The notes: generated by a model not told the origin, from the letters alone. Counted from the stretch's first letter, positions 53,041-62,734 are shown. The stretch: DNA of 64,000 bases from Halofilum ochraceum (GCF_001614315.2 NZ_LVEG02000017.1:62001-126000), one strand, 5' to 3'. A program made the numbers and translations.

Positions 53041-53057
53041 TGCACCATTGTAGTGCA
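53041..53057 (-). promoter_or_regulatory. NtrC-binding box abutting the ntrB start codon
   Basis: On the minus strand the sequence is TGCACTACAATGGTGCA, nearly the NtrC consensus TGCACTAAAATGGTGCA. It ends directly at the ntrB ATG and includes TACAAT, a good -10 hexamer placed so that transcription would begin at or near the ATG. This suggests autorepression of ntrBC, as at the E. coli glnL promoter. Confidence 0.75.
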
Positions 53058-53085
53058 GGCGAGACCGCCACGGTGGCCGTCGGGA

Positions 53086-53634
53086 TCAGTTCCCGCCGCT
53101 GCCACCCAGCGCCTTGCGAAGCAGGTAGAACTTGACCGAATCGGACTCGTACCGCGTCTGGCCGGAACTGTCGATGATCCGTGCGCGCACGGTGTGCGGG
53201 CCACGATTGACCGGCGATACCGTCACCCGGGCGCTCGCCGCGCGGCCACGGACCTCGCCGTCGAGGATGATCTCGACCTGGTGTCCGCGCGGGAGCGTTG
53301 CGCCTTCCGGCTCCAGCGCGACCTCGAAGGGGACGTTGCCGCCGTTGTGGCGGATGCCCTTTTCGTTTTCCGGGTAGGCGATGGCAATCCCGGAGATGCC
53401 GTTCGACGGTGTATCCGGTTCGCCGGAAGAGGAGTTCACGGCGCCGTCGGGATCTCCCTCGACGGGCTCCACCGTGGTCAGCGGATCGAGTTCGACCGGT
53501 TCGGCGTCCTCGTCCGGCGGATCGTCGGTGAACACGACGTTGCCGTCCTCGTCGGTCGTGCGGTAAATCTCCGACGCCACGACCGGCCCCGCGGCCAGCG
53601 CCGCCGGCAACACCATCATGAGCAGACGTTTCAT
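53086..53634 (-). CDS. exported DUF4124 domain protein
   Basis: A 182-residue periplasmic protein with a signal peptide (MKRLLMMVLPAALAAGPVVA) and an N-terminal DUF4124 motif (SEIYRTTDEDGNVVFTDDPP), followed by an acidic linker and a C-terminal beta domain (GHQVEIILDGEVRGRAASAR, RGPHTVRARIIDSSGQT). ATG at 53634 gives the best signal peptide; a TTG two codons upstream is possible. DUF4124 genes are often found next to glnA-ntrBC in gammaproteobacteria; function is unknown. Confidence 0.8.
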   Translation of the reverse strand: MKRLLMMVLPAALAAGPVVASEIYRTTDEDGNVVFTDDPPDEDAEPVELDPLTTVEPVEGDPDGAVNSSSGEPDTPSNGISGIAIAYPENEKGIRHNGGNVPFEVALEPEGATLPRGHQVEIILDGEVRGRAASARVTVSPVNRGPHTVRARIIDSSGQTRYESDSVKFYLLRKALGGSGGN

Positions 53635-53791
53635 AATCAAAGTCTATCGCTCCCCGGCCCACCGGGCCACATCCGGTTGGCCCCCGGACCGCGCAACCCG
53701 ATCGAGTGTTCTGTGATCGTGGTGGCGGATCGGGGGCGTTGCAATGGCCGCCTCCCGGTTCATGGGCAGGCGTGGTTGCCCGAAATCGGGG

Positions 53792-54028
53792 GGAAAATCG
53801 ATTTCTCGCCAAGACGCCAAGCGCGCCAAGGAAACCAAAAATAGTGAAAATAGTTGATCGATTTGCGCCCCATCATCCCGATTTCAATTTGTCCGTTATC
53901 GGGCGCAAACCTGAGTGGCGAGCCCGCCCCGCACACCCGGCACGTGTGCGGTGCGCTCGCCATAGTCGGTCCTTTATCAATTGTGTTTCCTTGGTGCGCT
54001 TGGCGTCTTGGCGAGAGAACGATTTTCC
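53792..54028. repeat. MITE-like element with about 44-bp inverted termini
   Basis: Left arm 53792-53835 and right arm 53985-54028 are reverse complements with about three or four mismatches; both contain CTCGCCAAGACGCCAAGCGC. Inside are further hairpins, TTTGCGCCC/GGGCGCAAA and GCGAGC...CCGCACAC/GTGTGCGG...GCTCGC. No open frame of note. It lies between glnA and the DUF4124 gene and has no transposase. Confidence 0.8.
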
Positions 54029-54058
54029 AGACTTCCTGCACCCACCCAGCCATCATGA

Positions 54059-54093
54059 AAAAGCCCGGCATGCCAAGGACATGCCGGGCTTTT
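54059..54093 (-). terminator. glnA rho-independent terminator
   Basis: AAAAGCCCGGCATG (54059-54072), a 7-base loop and CATGCCGGGCTTTT (54080-54093) form a perfect stem with A and T tracts at both ends, so it can act in both directions. It lies 23 bases after the glnA stop codon. Confidence 0.92.
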
Positions 54094-54115
54094 GTGGCTA
54101 CGCGGGACGAATCCC

Positions 54116-55525
<1,410 letters not shown>

Positions 55526-55607
55526 CGTGTGCTCCTGTCGATCAGGTTGAATAAAGGGCCGGTCCGGGTTCTGGCCGCGATCCGGAATCAGGATCCGTTC
55601 GCGGTTG

Positions 55608-55623
55608 AGCAGAAACCGTGCCA
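55608..55623 (-). promoter_or_regulatory. sigma-54 promoter of glnA
   Basis: On the minus strand TGGCACGGTTTCTGCT matches the sigma-54 consensus TGGCAC-N5-TTGCA, with GG and GC exactly ten bases apart and only the first T and last A of the -12 box changed. It lies about 83 bases upstream of the glnA start codon. Confidence 0.82.
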
Positions 55624-55667
55624 CTCCCTGCTTGGTCAGTTATGCCGTTTATTTTCAGATAGTTACG

Positions 55668-56909
55668 TTATTCCCTGCCGTCTTTGCCCTGCACCTCCCC
55701 TGTGCAGTGTGCATCGTGGCTGCACTCAATTGGTGCAACGCGTTCCAGTACGCTGATGTTGCCGACCTCGGGATCCGCTGCGGCGGCCCGTCGCAGGGTC
55801 TCGGCGGCCGCGGCCGCGTCGATGCCCGGTCCGGCCGGGCGCAGCGCGATCTCGAGATGGATGCGCCCCGCCAGATAGTGCAGTGTCAGGCCCTCGATCC
55901 GCTCCGCCGCCTCCAGTCCGTCCATGCGCGCGCGCAGCCGTTCACAGAGTTCCGTGCGCAGCGCCAGCGCGTTCGATGGCCCGCCTTCGGTGTCGTCCTC
56001 CGGGTCGACGTGCACCATCACGTCCGCCAGCTGGCTGAGCCGGTCGAGCAGACGCAGACGGACCGCCTCCGCGATCCGGTGTCCCTCGGACACGCTCATG
56101 CGCGAGCCCACGCGGATATGCAGGTCGACCAGCGCCCGGTGGCCCATCCAGCGCGAGCGGAAGGTATGGGCGTGCTTGACGCCATCGACCGCCAGCGCCG
56201 CATCGCGCAGTTCGGCGACCGTCTCGGGATCGAAACCGGTATCGACGAGCTCGCGCAGGCTGTCCCGGATCACGTCCCAGCCGACCTTCGCGATCATCAC
56301 CGCGACGATCAGGGCGGCCACCGCGTCCAGCGTGACCACGCCGGCGAGCGCGCCGGCGATGCCGAAGCCGACCACGACCGAGGACAGCGCGTCGGAGCGA
56401 TGATGCCACGCGTTGGCCTCGAGCAGGCGGGAACCGATCGATCGGCCGGCGTGGCGCGTGTAATGGAACAGCGCCTCTTTGCCCGCGACCGACGCCAGCG
56501 CGATCAACAGCGTGATCATCGAAGGCGGCCCCGGACGAGCGGCGGCGGTCAGCGACTCCACCGCGTTGTAGCCGATCAGGAGCGCCGTCAGGAGCAGCAA
56601 CAGGCCGACCAGCACGGTCGCGGCCGTCTCGATTCGGCCATGACCGTAGGGATGGTCGTGGTCCGCGCCCTGCGCGGCATGCCGCGCGGCGAGCAGCACG
56701 ACGGCGTCGGTGACCAGGTCCGAGAGCGAGTGGATGCCGTCCGCGACGAGCGCCTGCGACTGACCGGCCACCCCGGTCACGGTTTTGACCGCGGCCAGCA
56801 CGAGATTGACCGCGATGCCCACCCAGGTCACCCGCCGGGTGACCTGGTAGCGTGCCTTGCGGCTCGGACGGTGGGGCGTGTCGGTAGACAGGGTTGTGGC
56901 TGTGTTCAA
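55668..56909 (-). CDS. cation diffusion facilitator (CDF) family transporter
   Basis: A 413-residue metal/proton antiporter of the inner membrane. Six helices are expected; metal-site motifs are HSLSDLVTD in helix 2 and HRSDALSS in helix 5, and a His-rich loop (DHDHPYGHGR) lies between. The cytoplasmic C-terminal domain (about 210-300, VKHAHTFRSRWMGHRALVDL) is followed by a second, similar ferredoxin-like stretch (about 305-395, LTLHYLAGRIHLEIAL), longer than in the usual 300-residue CDF. Metal is not predictable; a HSxSD/HxxSD site would fit Mn, Fe or Zn. Its last 70 codons contain the glnA enhancer sites. Confidence 0.88.
   Translation of the reverse strand: MNTATTLSTDTPHRPSRKARYQVTRRVTWVGIAVNLVLAAVKTVTGVAGQSQALVADGIHSLSDLVTDAVVLLAARHAAQGADHDHPYGHGRIETAATVLVGLLLLLTALLIGYNAVESLTAAARPGPPSMITLLIALASVAGKEALFHYTRHAGRSIGSRLLEANAWHHRSDALSSVVVGFGIAGALAGVVTLDAVAALIVAVMIAKVGWDVIRDSLRELVDTGFDPETVAELRDAALAVDGVKHAHTFRSRWMGHRALVDLHIRVGSRMSVSEGHRIAEAVRLRLLDRLSQLADVMVHVDPEDDTEGGPSNALALRTELCERLRARMDGLEAAERIEGLTLHYLAGRIHLEIALRPAGPGIDAAAAAETLRRAAAADPEVGNISVLERVAPIECSHDAHCTGEVQGKDGRE
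55690..55706 (-). promoter_or_regulatory. NtrC-binding site 1 upstream of glnA
   Basis: TGCACCTCCCCTGTGCA is a TGCAC-N7-GTGCA palindrome. It lies about 100 bp upstream of the expected transcription start and inside the 3' end of the CDF gene. Confidence 0.75.
55721..55737 (-). promoter_or_regulatory. NtrC-binding site 2 upstream of glnA
   Basis: TGCACTCAATTGGTGCA is very close to the NtrC consensus. Its centre is 31 bp from that of site 1, three helical turns, like the paired enhancer sites of E. coli glnAp2. Confidence 0.8.
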
Positions 56910-57244
56910 GTCCGGACCGGGTGCGCTGGCTGGTGGTGGATGGCCGTACGGGAACGGCCATTGCGCGACCGGGCAGTGTACGCGGTCCGCCCGTATTTCT
57001 CACCAGTGCATCAAGAACCTGAGCCAGGCAAGGGAGGGCGGTCGTTTTATCGTACGGTTCGACCCGCGTAGCCCGGATGAAGGCGAAGCCGCAGGGATGC
57101 GCCGGGAGCGCATCACCGCGTAAGCCGTCGCCAGACGGTCAGGACCACGGACGGGCCTGACCATCCGGGGCGTCTATCCCCCGGATTCCGCTGGCGCTGC
57201 ATCCGGGCTACGCAGAGCCGTCACCGACGAGCGGCCCGTTATTT
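56910..57244. other. 335-bp intergenic region with palindromic repeat
   Basis: No gene supported. The main feature is the palindromic repeat 57068-57211. The region separates the CDF gene from the unknown gene at 57245-57808, both on the minus strand. Confidence 0.5.
57068..57211. repeat. GTAGCCCGGATG-type palindromic repeat
   Basis: Starts GTAGCCCGGATGAAGGCGAA and ends CATCCGGGCTAC, giving 12 perfect terminal bases and looser pairing further in (GAAGCC.../...GGATTCCG). Repeats with these ends are common between genes in many proteobacteria. Confidence 0.7.
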
Positions 57245-57808
57245 TTACCGCCTACGGTTCGGATCCAGCAGGGTCACATTCTCGGGGGCCGCGCGATCCC
57301 ACGCCCGATGGCTGCCGGTCTGCCGCGCCAGCGCGGCGGCATCCCCGGGCTGCAGCGCGGCCTCCGGATCGTGGTCCCGCATCGCCTGCAGCAGCTCCAT
57401 GAGGGAGATGAATCCCCGGGCAAGCTCGTCATACGGCCCGCTGTCGTCGGCCACGCCGCTGCGGGCCAGCGTGTGGTAGGCGCCGCGGCCCAGTCCGACG
57501 TAATAGGAGAACGGCAGCGCACGGCGGCGAACGCGCTGCGGAAACAGGCCACAGATCAGCAGGCACTCGTCGCCGGTCGCGCGCAGGCGTTCACCGCCGC
57601 TGCGTTCCCCCGATGCCTGCATCCCTTCCAGCCAGCGGATCGCAAGCGCCTCGCGTCCGAGCGTTGTGCACTTCGAGAAGCGCATCAGCATGAAGACGAC
57701 GTAGGCCTCGACGGGTTCGTCGAGGCGGGTATTGCAGGCCTCGCCCGCCGTGCGGACAAGACGCTGCCACTGGGCGACACTGGTCGGTTCAACGGCGAGA
57801 TCCGGCAT
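57245..57808 (-). CDS. conserved protein of unknown function
   Basis: A 187-residue soluble protein, mostly helical in appearance, with no signal peptide or membrane segment. I do not recognise a named family. ATG at 57808 is chosen for its strong GGGGGAAAG upstream; the frame continues 56 codons without good composition. Segments worth noting are YVVFMLMRFSKCTTLGREAL, ECLLICGLFPQRVRRRALPF and YYVGLGRGAYHTLA. It is divergent from gshA. Confidence 0.7.
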   Translation of the reverse strand: MPDLAVEPTSVAQWQRLVRTAGEACNTRLDEPVEAYVVFMLMRFSKCTTLGREALAIRWLEGMQASGERSGGERLRATGDECLLICGLFPQRVRRRALPFSYYVGLGRGAYHTLARSGVADDSGPYDELARGFISLMELLQAMRDHDPEAALQPGDAAALARQTGSHRAWDRAAPENVTLLDPNRRR

Positions 57809-58213
57809 GGCTTTCCCCCTGTGCGGAAGGCGCTCGCGCGGTACGCGGGCCTCGCTGCAGCCCGCGCGGGAGCCGGTCAACCTGCACTGGAACCCGCGAC
57901 CCCCGCAGCGGTCGAACCGCCGGTGGATCGCCGGCCGATCGGGTTGCCGGCCTGCGGCACTTCCTGGAATCGGCACCTTTATTGAAGCATGAAGCGGGCC
58001 CGAATGCCGCCTGCCTGGCCGGAGAATGCGCCCGTTCGTCGGCTACGAACGGCGTCCCGCCGTATTCCCCAGGGCGGCGCTCAGCGGCACGGGATGCAGG
58101 CGCGCGCCGAATCGGCCACAATCCGCGCGACGTTCCCGCGCGAACTCGACCCGCGTGCCGCTGCTATCCAGGCGGCGCGCATTCCGCCCACAGATACAGC
58201 TGGACCGCGTCCC
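57809..58213. other. 405-bp divergent intergenic region upstream of gshA
   Basis: It should contain the promoters of the unknown gene (minus) and gshA (plus). The gshA reading frame stays open up to 57989 but without family similarity. I see no clear promoter, repeat or RNA structure. Confidence 0.4.
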
Positions 58214-59578
58214 ATGGCCGAAGCCTCGCCACTTGCCGATCAGGTCGTCACCGAACGGCGCCAACTCGTCGAGTATCTGGAAAGCGGCTGCAAACCGCCT
58301 GATCAGTGGCGCATCGGCACCGAGCACGAGAAATTCGTGTTCCGCCTCGCGGACCACCGCCCGGTCCCGTATGAAGGCCCCGACGGCATCGGCGCGTTCC
58401 TCTGCGGCCTCACGGAATACGGCTGGGAGCCCGTGCGGGAGCACGGCAATACGATCGCCCTGAAACGCGACGGGGCCGCGATTACGCTCGAGCCCGCCGG
58501 CCAGCTGGAACTCTCCGGAGCGCCACTGCACGACCTCCACCAGAGCTGCCGCGAGGTGAACGAGCATCTGCGCGAGGTGCGCGAAGTGGCCGGCGAACTC
58601 GGTGTCGGCCTGATCGGGCTCGGGTTCCAGCCGACCGCCACGCGCGAGGAAATGCCGTGGATGCCCAAGGCCCGCTACGACATCATGCATCGCTACATGC
58701 CGCAGGTGGGTACGCTTGGCCTGGACATGATGACGCGCTCCTGTGGCGTGCAGGTGAACCTCGACTTCTCCAGCGAAGCGGACATGATCCGCAAGTTCCG
58801 CGTCTCGCTCGCGCTGCAGCCGATCGCCACCGCCCTGTTCGCGAATTCCCCCTTCACGGACGGCAAGCCGAACGGCTTTCTGAGCTACCGGGCGCATGTC
58901 TGGACGGACACCGACAACGACCGGTCCGGGATCCCGGCGTTTGTCTTCGATGACGATATGGGCTTCGAGCGTTACACCGAGTACGCGCTCGATGTGCCCA
59001 TGTATTTCATCGTCCGCGATGGCGAACTCATCGACTGCTCCGGCCAGTCCTTCCGCGATTTCCTCGATGGCCGGCTGCCGGCGATGCCGGGGGCCCAGCC
59101 GACGCTCGCGGACTGGGAGGACCATCTGACCACCCTGTTCCCGGAGGTCCGGATCAAGCGTTTCATGGAGCAGCGCGGCACGGACTCCGGCCCCTGGGGG
59201 CGGCTGTGCGCGCTGCCGGCGCTCTGGGTCGGGCTGCTCTACGATGAACGCGCGCTGGATGCTGCCGCCCAGTTGACGCGGGACTGGACCGCGGCCGAGA
59301 TCGATCAGCTACGCCGCGATGTGGCGCGGGAGGGCCTCCGCGCCACCTTCCGCGGCCGCACGGTCCAGGCGATCGCGCAGGAGGTGCTGGCGTTCGCACG
59401 CGGCGGGCTCGAGCGCCGCGATTGCCGCGACGGCAACGGCCGCGACGAGAGCCATTTTCTCGAAGAGCCGGAGGCGATCGCCGCCAGCGGCGTGACCCCG
59501 GCCGAGCAGCTGTTGCGGGACTACGAGGGCCGCTGGGGCCGGAATATCGCACCGCTGTTCGACGAATACTGTTACTGA
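58214..59578 (+). CDS. gshA: glutamate-cysteine ligase, plant/EgtA-like type
   Basis: A 454-residue cytosolic enzyme that joins glutamate and cysteine, the first step of glutathione synthesis. Motifs: WRIGTEHEKFVF at the N-terminus, ITLEPAGQLELSGAPL, TMTRSCGVQVNLDFSSE-like segment (MMTRSCGVQVNLDF), PFTDGKPNGFLSYRAHVWTD and MEQRGTDSGPWGRLCALPAL. This is the plant-type class, also usual in many proteobacteria, not the E. coli GshA class. ATG at 58214 (MAEASPLADQVV) is chosen because similarity starts there. Confidence 0.92.
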   Translation: MAEASPLADQVVTERRQLVEYLESGCKPPDQWRIGTEHEKFVFRLADHRPVPYEGPDGIGAFLCGLTEYGWEPVREHGNTIALKRDGAAITLEPAGQLELSGAPLHDLHQSCREVNEHLREVREVAGELGVGLIGLGFQPTATREEMPWMPKARYDIMHRYMPQVGTLGLDMMTRSCGVQVNLDFSSEADMIRKFRVSLALQPIATALFANSPFTDGKPNGFLSYRAHVWTDTDNDRSGIPAFVFDDDMGFERYTEYALDVPMYFIVRDGELIDCSGQSFRDFLDGRLPAMPGAQPTLADWEDHLTTLFPEVRIKRFMEQRGTDSGPWGRLCALPALWVGLLYDERALDAAAQLTRDWTAAEIDQLRRDVAREGLRATFRGRTVQAIAQEVLAFARGGLERRDCRDGNGRDESHFLEEPEAIAASGVTPAEQLLRDYEGRWGRNIAPLFDEYCY

Positions 59579-59628
59579 CGGCCACCGGCATCCGTTGCGG
59601 GCGGCGACGGCGGTGGACGGGAGATGCC

Positions 59629-60183
59629 ATGCAGATTCGCCATACCGTCGTCACGCTCGCATTGCTCCTGGCCGCCTGTGCCGGCCCGGATGGTGAGCGC
59701 CCGGTCTCCGGGGGCACCGCGGGACCGAGCACCGCGGTAGCCTGTCAGGACGACGACGACGCCTTCCGGCAGGCCATGGTCGCCGCGCTCAATGCCGCAC
59801 GCAGCCGGGCCCCGGCCTGCGGTGGCGAGTCCATGGAGCCCGTTCGCGGTCTCGAGTGGTCGCCCGCGTTGGGCAAGGCCGCCCGCGCCCATGCACGCGA
59901 CATGGCCGGGAATGATTTCCTCGGTCATGCCGGTTCCGACGGGCGCCGCGTTGACCGGCGCGCGAGCGATGCGGGTTACGAGTGGCGCGCCATCGGCGAG
60001 AATGTCGGGGCCGGCGCACGCAATGTCGCCCAGGCCGTCGATCACTGGCTGGGAAGCCCCGCACACTGCCGTAATATGCTGAACGGTGACTACGGGGAAT
60101 TCGGGGCGGCCTGCGTCCGCGCTCCGGACTCCCGCTACGGGACGTACTGGGCGCTGATCCTGGGCGAACCGCAGCCCGAATGA
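59629..60183 (+). CDS. CAP/SCP domain lipoprotein (YkwD-like)
   Basis: A 184-residue lipoprotein: signal with lipobox LLLAAC near residue 17, then a CAP domain (MVAALNAARSRAPACGGESM, LEWSPALGKAARAHARDMAG, NDFLGHAGSDGRRVDRRASD, IGENVGAGARNVAQAVDHWL, SPAHCRNMLNGDYGEFGAAC, YWALILGEP). The His and Glu pairs of the CAP cavity are conserved. ATG at 59629 follows GGGAG. Function of bacterial CAP proteins is mostly unknown. Confidence 0.85.
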   Translation: MQIRHTVVTLALLLAACAGPDGERPVSGGTAGPSTAVACQDDDDAFRQAMVAALNAARSRAPACGGESMEPVRGLEWSPALGKAARAHARDMAGNDFLGHAGSDGRRVDRRASDAGYEWRAIGENVGAGARNVAQAVDHWLGSPAHCRNMLNGDYGEFGAACVRAPDSRYGTYWALILGEPQPE

Positions 60184-60528
60184 CCCGATCTAGTGGGCCA
60201 TGCAGGTATTTCGGTAACGCTCTGCGTCGCAGTGCGTGCTCGCCGCAAGGCGCGAGGAGCGCGTGTAGCGTCACTACACAAGTGACGAGCAACGCAGCGG
60301 CGGGTGCGCACAGCGTCGCCCTTCGGGAGCGGACATGGCGCTCCATCACGGCGTTGCGCCTCACTCACGTAAGAGGCGCTACGCTCGATCGGCGCGCCTT
60401 GTGCTGAAGCGCCATGTCCGCTCAGAGCGTTACCGAAATACCCGCATGGCCCACGAGGGCCGACGATCCGGACAGGCCCGCGCGGCGGCCGGCCAGGCCC
60501 ATTCGGTCATGACAGGGACGGGTGAATA
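60184..60528. other. 345-bp intergenic region with MITE-like element
   Basis: No gene supported. Most of the gap is the element at 60193-60454; the remaining 74 bases lead into the GGDEF/EAL gene. Confidence 0.6.
60193..60454. repeat. 262-bp MITE-like element with 32-bp terminal inverted repeats
   Basis: Left end 60193-60224 starts GTGGGCCATGCAGGTATTTC; right end 60423-60454 is its reverse complement with one mismatch in 32. Inside are a 16-bp perfect inverted pair GAGCGGACATGGCGCT (60327-60342) and AGCGCCATGTCCGCTC (60408-60423), a hairpin GCGCCTC/GAGGCGC and CGTCACT/AGTGACG. No open frame and no clear target-site duplication. Confidence 0.85.
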
Positions 60529-62211
60529 ATGGCGCAAGGCAGCGATTCACACGGCGGTGGCAGCGGCGTCGGCCTGGAAGCACTGGACCGCCAGATCTTC
60601 GAACGCCATGCCCTGGTCATGCTGCTGATCGACCCGGCCAGCGGCCAGCTGCTCGACGCCAACGATGCCGCCGCCGCGTTCTATGGCTACCCGCGTTCGG
60701 TCCTGCGGTCGATGAACATCGACCGGATCAACACCCTGACGAGTCATGAAATCCGGGCCGAGATGGCCCGGGCCCGTCGGCGCGACGTCGCCACCTTCCA
60801 GTTCCGCCACCGCCTCGCCAACGGCGAGGAGCGGAGCGTCGAGGTGTGCAGTGCACCGGTCGAACTCGATGGCCGCGAGGTGCTGCACTCCGTCATCCGG
60901 GATACCAGCGAGCGTGAGCGACTCGTCGCCGAGGTAACCCAGCACGCCTGGTACGATGGCCTCACCGGACTACCGAACCGGGCCCTGTTTCGTTCGCGGA
61001 TCGATGAGGTGCTCGAACGCGCGCAGCGCCACGGTGGCCGGGCCGTGGTGATGCATCTCGACCTCGACCGGTTCCGCGACCTCAACGAGGTCTGGGGGCA
61101 CGAGCACGGTGACGCGATTCTCTGTCAGGCGGCCGCCGCGATTGAAGTGGCGCTCCCCGGCGCCGAGGTCATCGCCCGCCTGGCCGCGGATGAGTTCGGG
61201 ATCGCCGCGGTGGAATCGGCCCTCGGCCCCGATGCGTCCGATCTCGCCGAACGCGTGCGCACCGCGTTTCACACGGTCCGTTTCCGCGTCGGCGATCGAA
61301 GCGTGCGTCTATACACCAGCATCGGTGTGGCCGTGTGCCCGGATGACGACCGGGATCCGGCCACGCTCATGCGCCACGCCGAGGCGGCGCTGATCCAGGC
61401 GAAACGTGACGGGGGCGATCAGTGGGCCCTGTACAACCCGGCGCTGTCCGGGCGCGCAAGCGAACGCGTGCTGCTCGGCGGTGACCTCCGCGAGGCGATC
61501 GAATCAGGCGGCCTGAGGCTCGCCCTGCAGCCGGTTGTCGACATGCGTGATGGCTCGCGCATCGGCGCGGAGGCCCTGGTGCGCTGGCACCACCCCGAGC
61601 ATGGGTGGATCGCCCCGGACCGATTTATCCCGGTGGCCGAGGCGACGGGGCAGATTGCCACGCTGGGGGACTGGGTGCTGTGCAACGCCGCCCGTTATGC
61701 CGCCGCCCACGCCGATATGCCCGGGTCGCGCATCGCGGTCAACGTATCGGCGCTGCAGCTGCGCGGCCAGGATATCGCCGGGACAGTGGCGCGCGTGCTC
61801 CGCGAAACCGGTCTGCCGGCCGCGTCACTGGAACTCGAACTGACCGAGAGCGCGATCGTCGACGAGGGCGAGCGCCTGATCGGGGACCTCGCCGCGTTGC
61901 GGGCGCTCGGAATCAGCGTGGCCATCGACGACTTCGGCACCGGCTACTCGTCGTTGCAGTATCTTAAGCGCCTGCCCGTCGATCGGCTCAAGATTGACCG
62001 CGCCTTCGTCCAGGGCCTGGATCACGACCCGGACAATCACGCGATTGTCGCCACGATCGCGGCGCTCGCGAACCAGTTCGGCCTGGCGTTGACGGCCGAG
62101 GGCGTCGAGACTGAAGACGAGGTCGCGGCGCTGCTGTCGCTAGGCTGCTACTCCGCCCAGGGGTATTACTACGCCGCGCCGGAACTCATCGACCCGCCTG
62201 CAGGCGACTGA
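60529..62211 (+). CDS. PAS-GGDEF-EAL protein, probable c-di-GMP phosphodiesterase
   Basis: A 560-residue cytosolic protein: PAS domain about 15-130 (LVMLLIDPASGQLLDANDAA), GGDEF domain about 140-300, EAL domain about 315-555. The GGDEF motif is degenerate, RLAADEFGI (about 217-225), with no RxxD inhibitory site, so cyclase activity is doubtful. The EAL domain looks active: EALVRWHHPEHG, ELTESAIVDEGE, IDDFGTGYSSLQYLKRLPVD, KIDRAFVQG and TAEGVETEDE. It could lower c-di-GMP sensed by the two MshE ATPases; no direct genetic link is shown. Confidence 0.92.
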   Translation: MAQGSDSHGGGSGVGLEALDRQIFERHALVMLLIDPASGQLLDANDAAAAFYGYPRSVLRSMNIDRINTLTSHEIRAEMARARRRDVATFQFRHRLANGEERSVEVCSAPVELDGREVLHSVIRDTSERERLVAEVTQHAWYDGLTGLPNRALFRSRIDEVLERAQRHGGRAVVMHLDLDRFRDLNEVWGHEHGDAILCQAAAAIEVALPGAEVIARLAADEFGIAAVESALGPDASDLAERVRTAFHTVRFRVGDRSVRLYTSIGVAVCPDDDRDPATLMRHAEAALIQAKRDGGDQWALYNPALSGRASERVLLGGDLREAIESGGLRLALQPVVDMRDGSRIGAEALVRWHHPEHGWIAPDRFIPVAEATGQIATLGDWVLCNAARYAAAHADMPGSRIAVNVSALQLRGQDIAGTVARVLRETGLPAASLELELTESAIVDEGERLIGDLAALRALGISVAIDDFGTGYSSLQYLKRLPVDRLKIDRAFVQGLDHDPDNHAIVATIAALANQFGLALTAEGVETEDEVAALLSLGCYSAQGYYYAAPELIDPPAGD

Positions 62212-62240
62212 TCCCGCCGCGGATCGGACGGGGAATCCCT

Positions 62241-62672
62241 TCAGCCCGTAACGTCACGGTCCGGCAGGTGCGTGACCGCCTCGATGTTGTAGCCGTCCGG
62301 GTCGTAGACGAAGGCCGCGAAGTAATCCGGATGGTGGGCCGGGCGGAGTGCGGGTGCGCCGTGGTTGCGACCGCCGGCGGCCAGAGCGGCGCGGTGGAAT
62401 GCACGCACCTCGGCCTGGCTGGCGGCCTGGAACGCGACATGGGCGTGGCCGCGCGACACGCCGACCGAAGAGACCCAGAACCGGGGCGGATGGCCCTCGC
62501 GGCCGTAGCCGCAGGCCTCGTGCCCGTGGTCGAGTTCGACGTCGACGACCCGGCGGATCCCGAGCGGTGCGAGGGCCGCGTCATAGAACTCGCGACTGAT
62601 CGCGCAGTCGGTTACGGATACACCCAGGTGGTCGAGGATCGCGGATGGGTCCGCACCGCTATGCGTCGTCAT
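62241..62672 (-). CDS. VOC family (glyoxalase/bleomycin-resistance-like) protein
   Basis: A 143-residue protein of the vicinal oxygen chelate superfamily, with two beta-alpha-beta-beta-beta modules: AILDHLGVSVTDCAISREFY and the C-terminal YFAAFVYDPDGYNIEAVTH. Putative metal ligands are His in LDHLGV, His in HAHVAFQA and Glu in NIEAV. Substrate cannot be told from sequence. Single gene on the minus strand between the PAS-GGDEF-EAL gene and proB. Confidence 0.85.
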   Translation of the reverse strand: MTTHSGADPSAILDHLGVSVTDCAISREFYDAALAPLGIRRVVDVELDHGHEACGYGREGHPPRFWVSSVGVSRGHAHVAFQAASQAEVRAFHRAALAAGGRNHGAPALRPAHHPDYFAAFVYDPDGYNIEAVTHLPDRDVTG

Positions 62673-62734
62673 GGTCTTTCTCCAGAGAGGGCCGCTGCCC
62701 CCTACTGAAGAATATAGACCGCATGGCTCACCAG

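Larger units (their letters stand above)
53635..54115. other. 481-bp intergenic region between glnA and the DUF4124 gene
   Basis: No gene is supported. The gap is filled by a MITE-like palindromic element (53792-54028) and by the glnA terminator (54059-54093). Confidence 0.55.
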
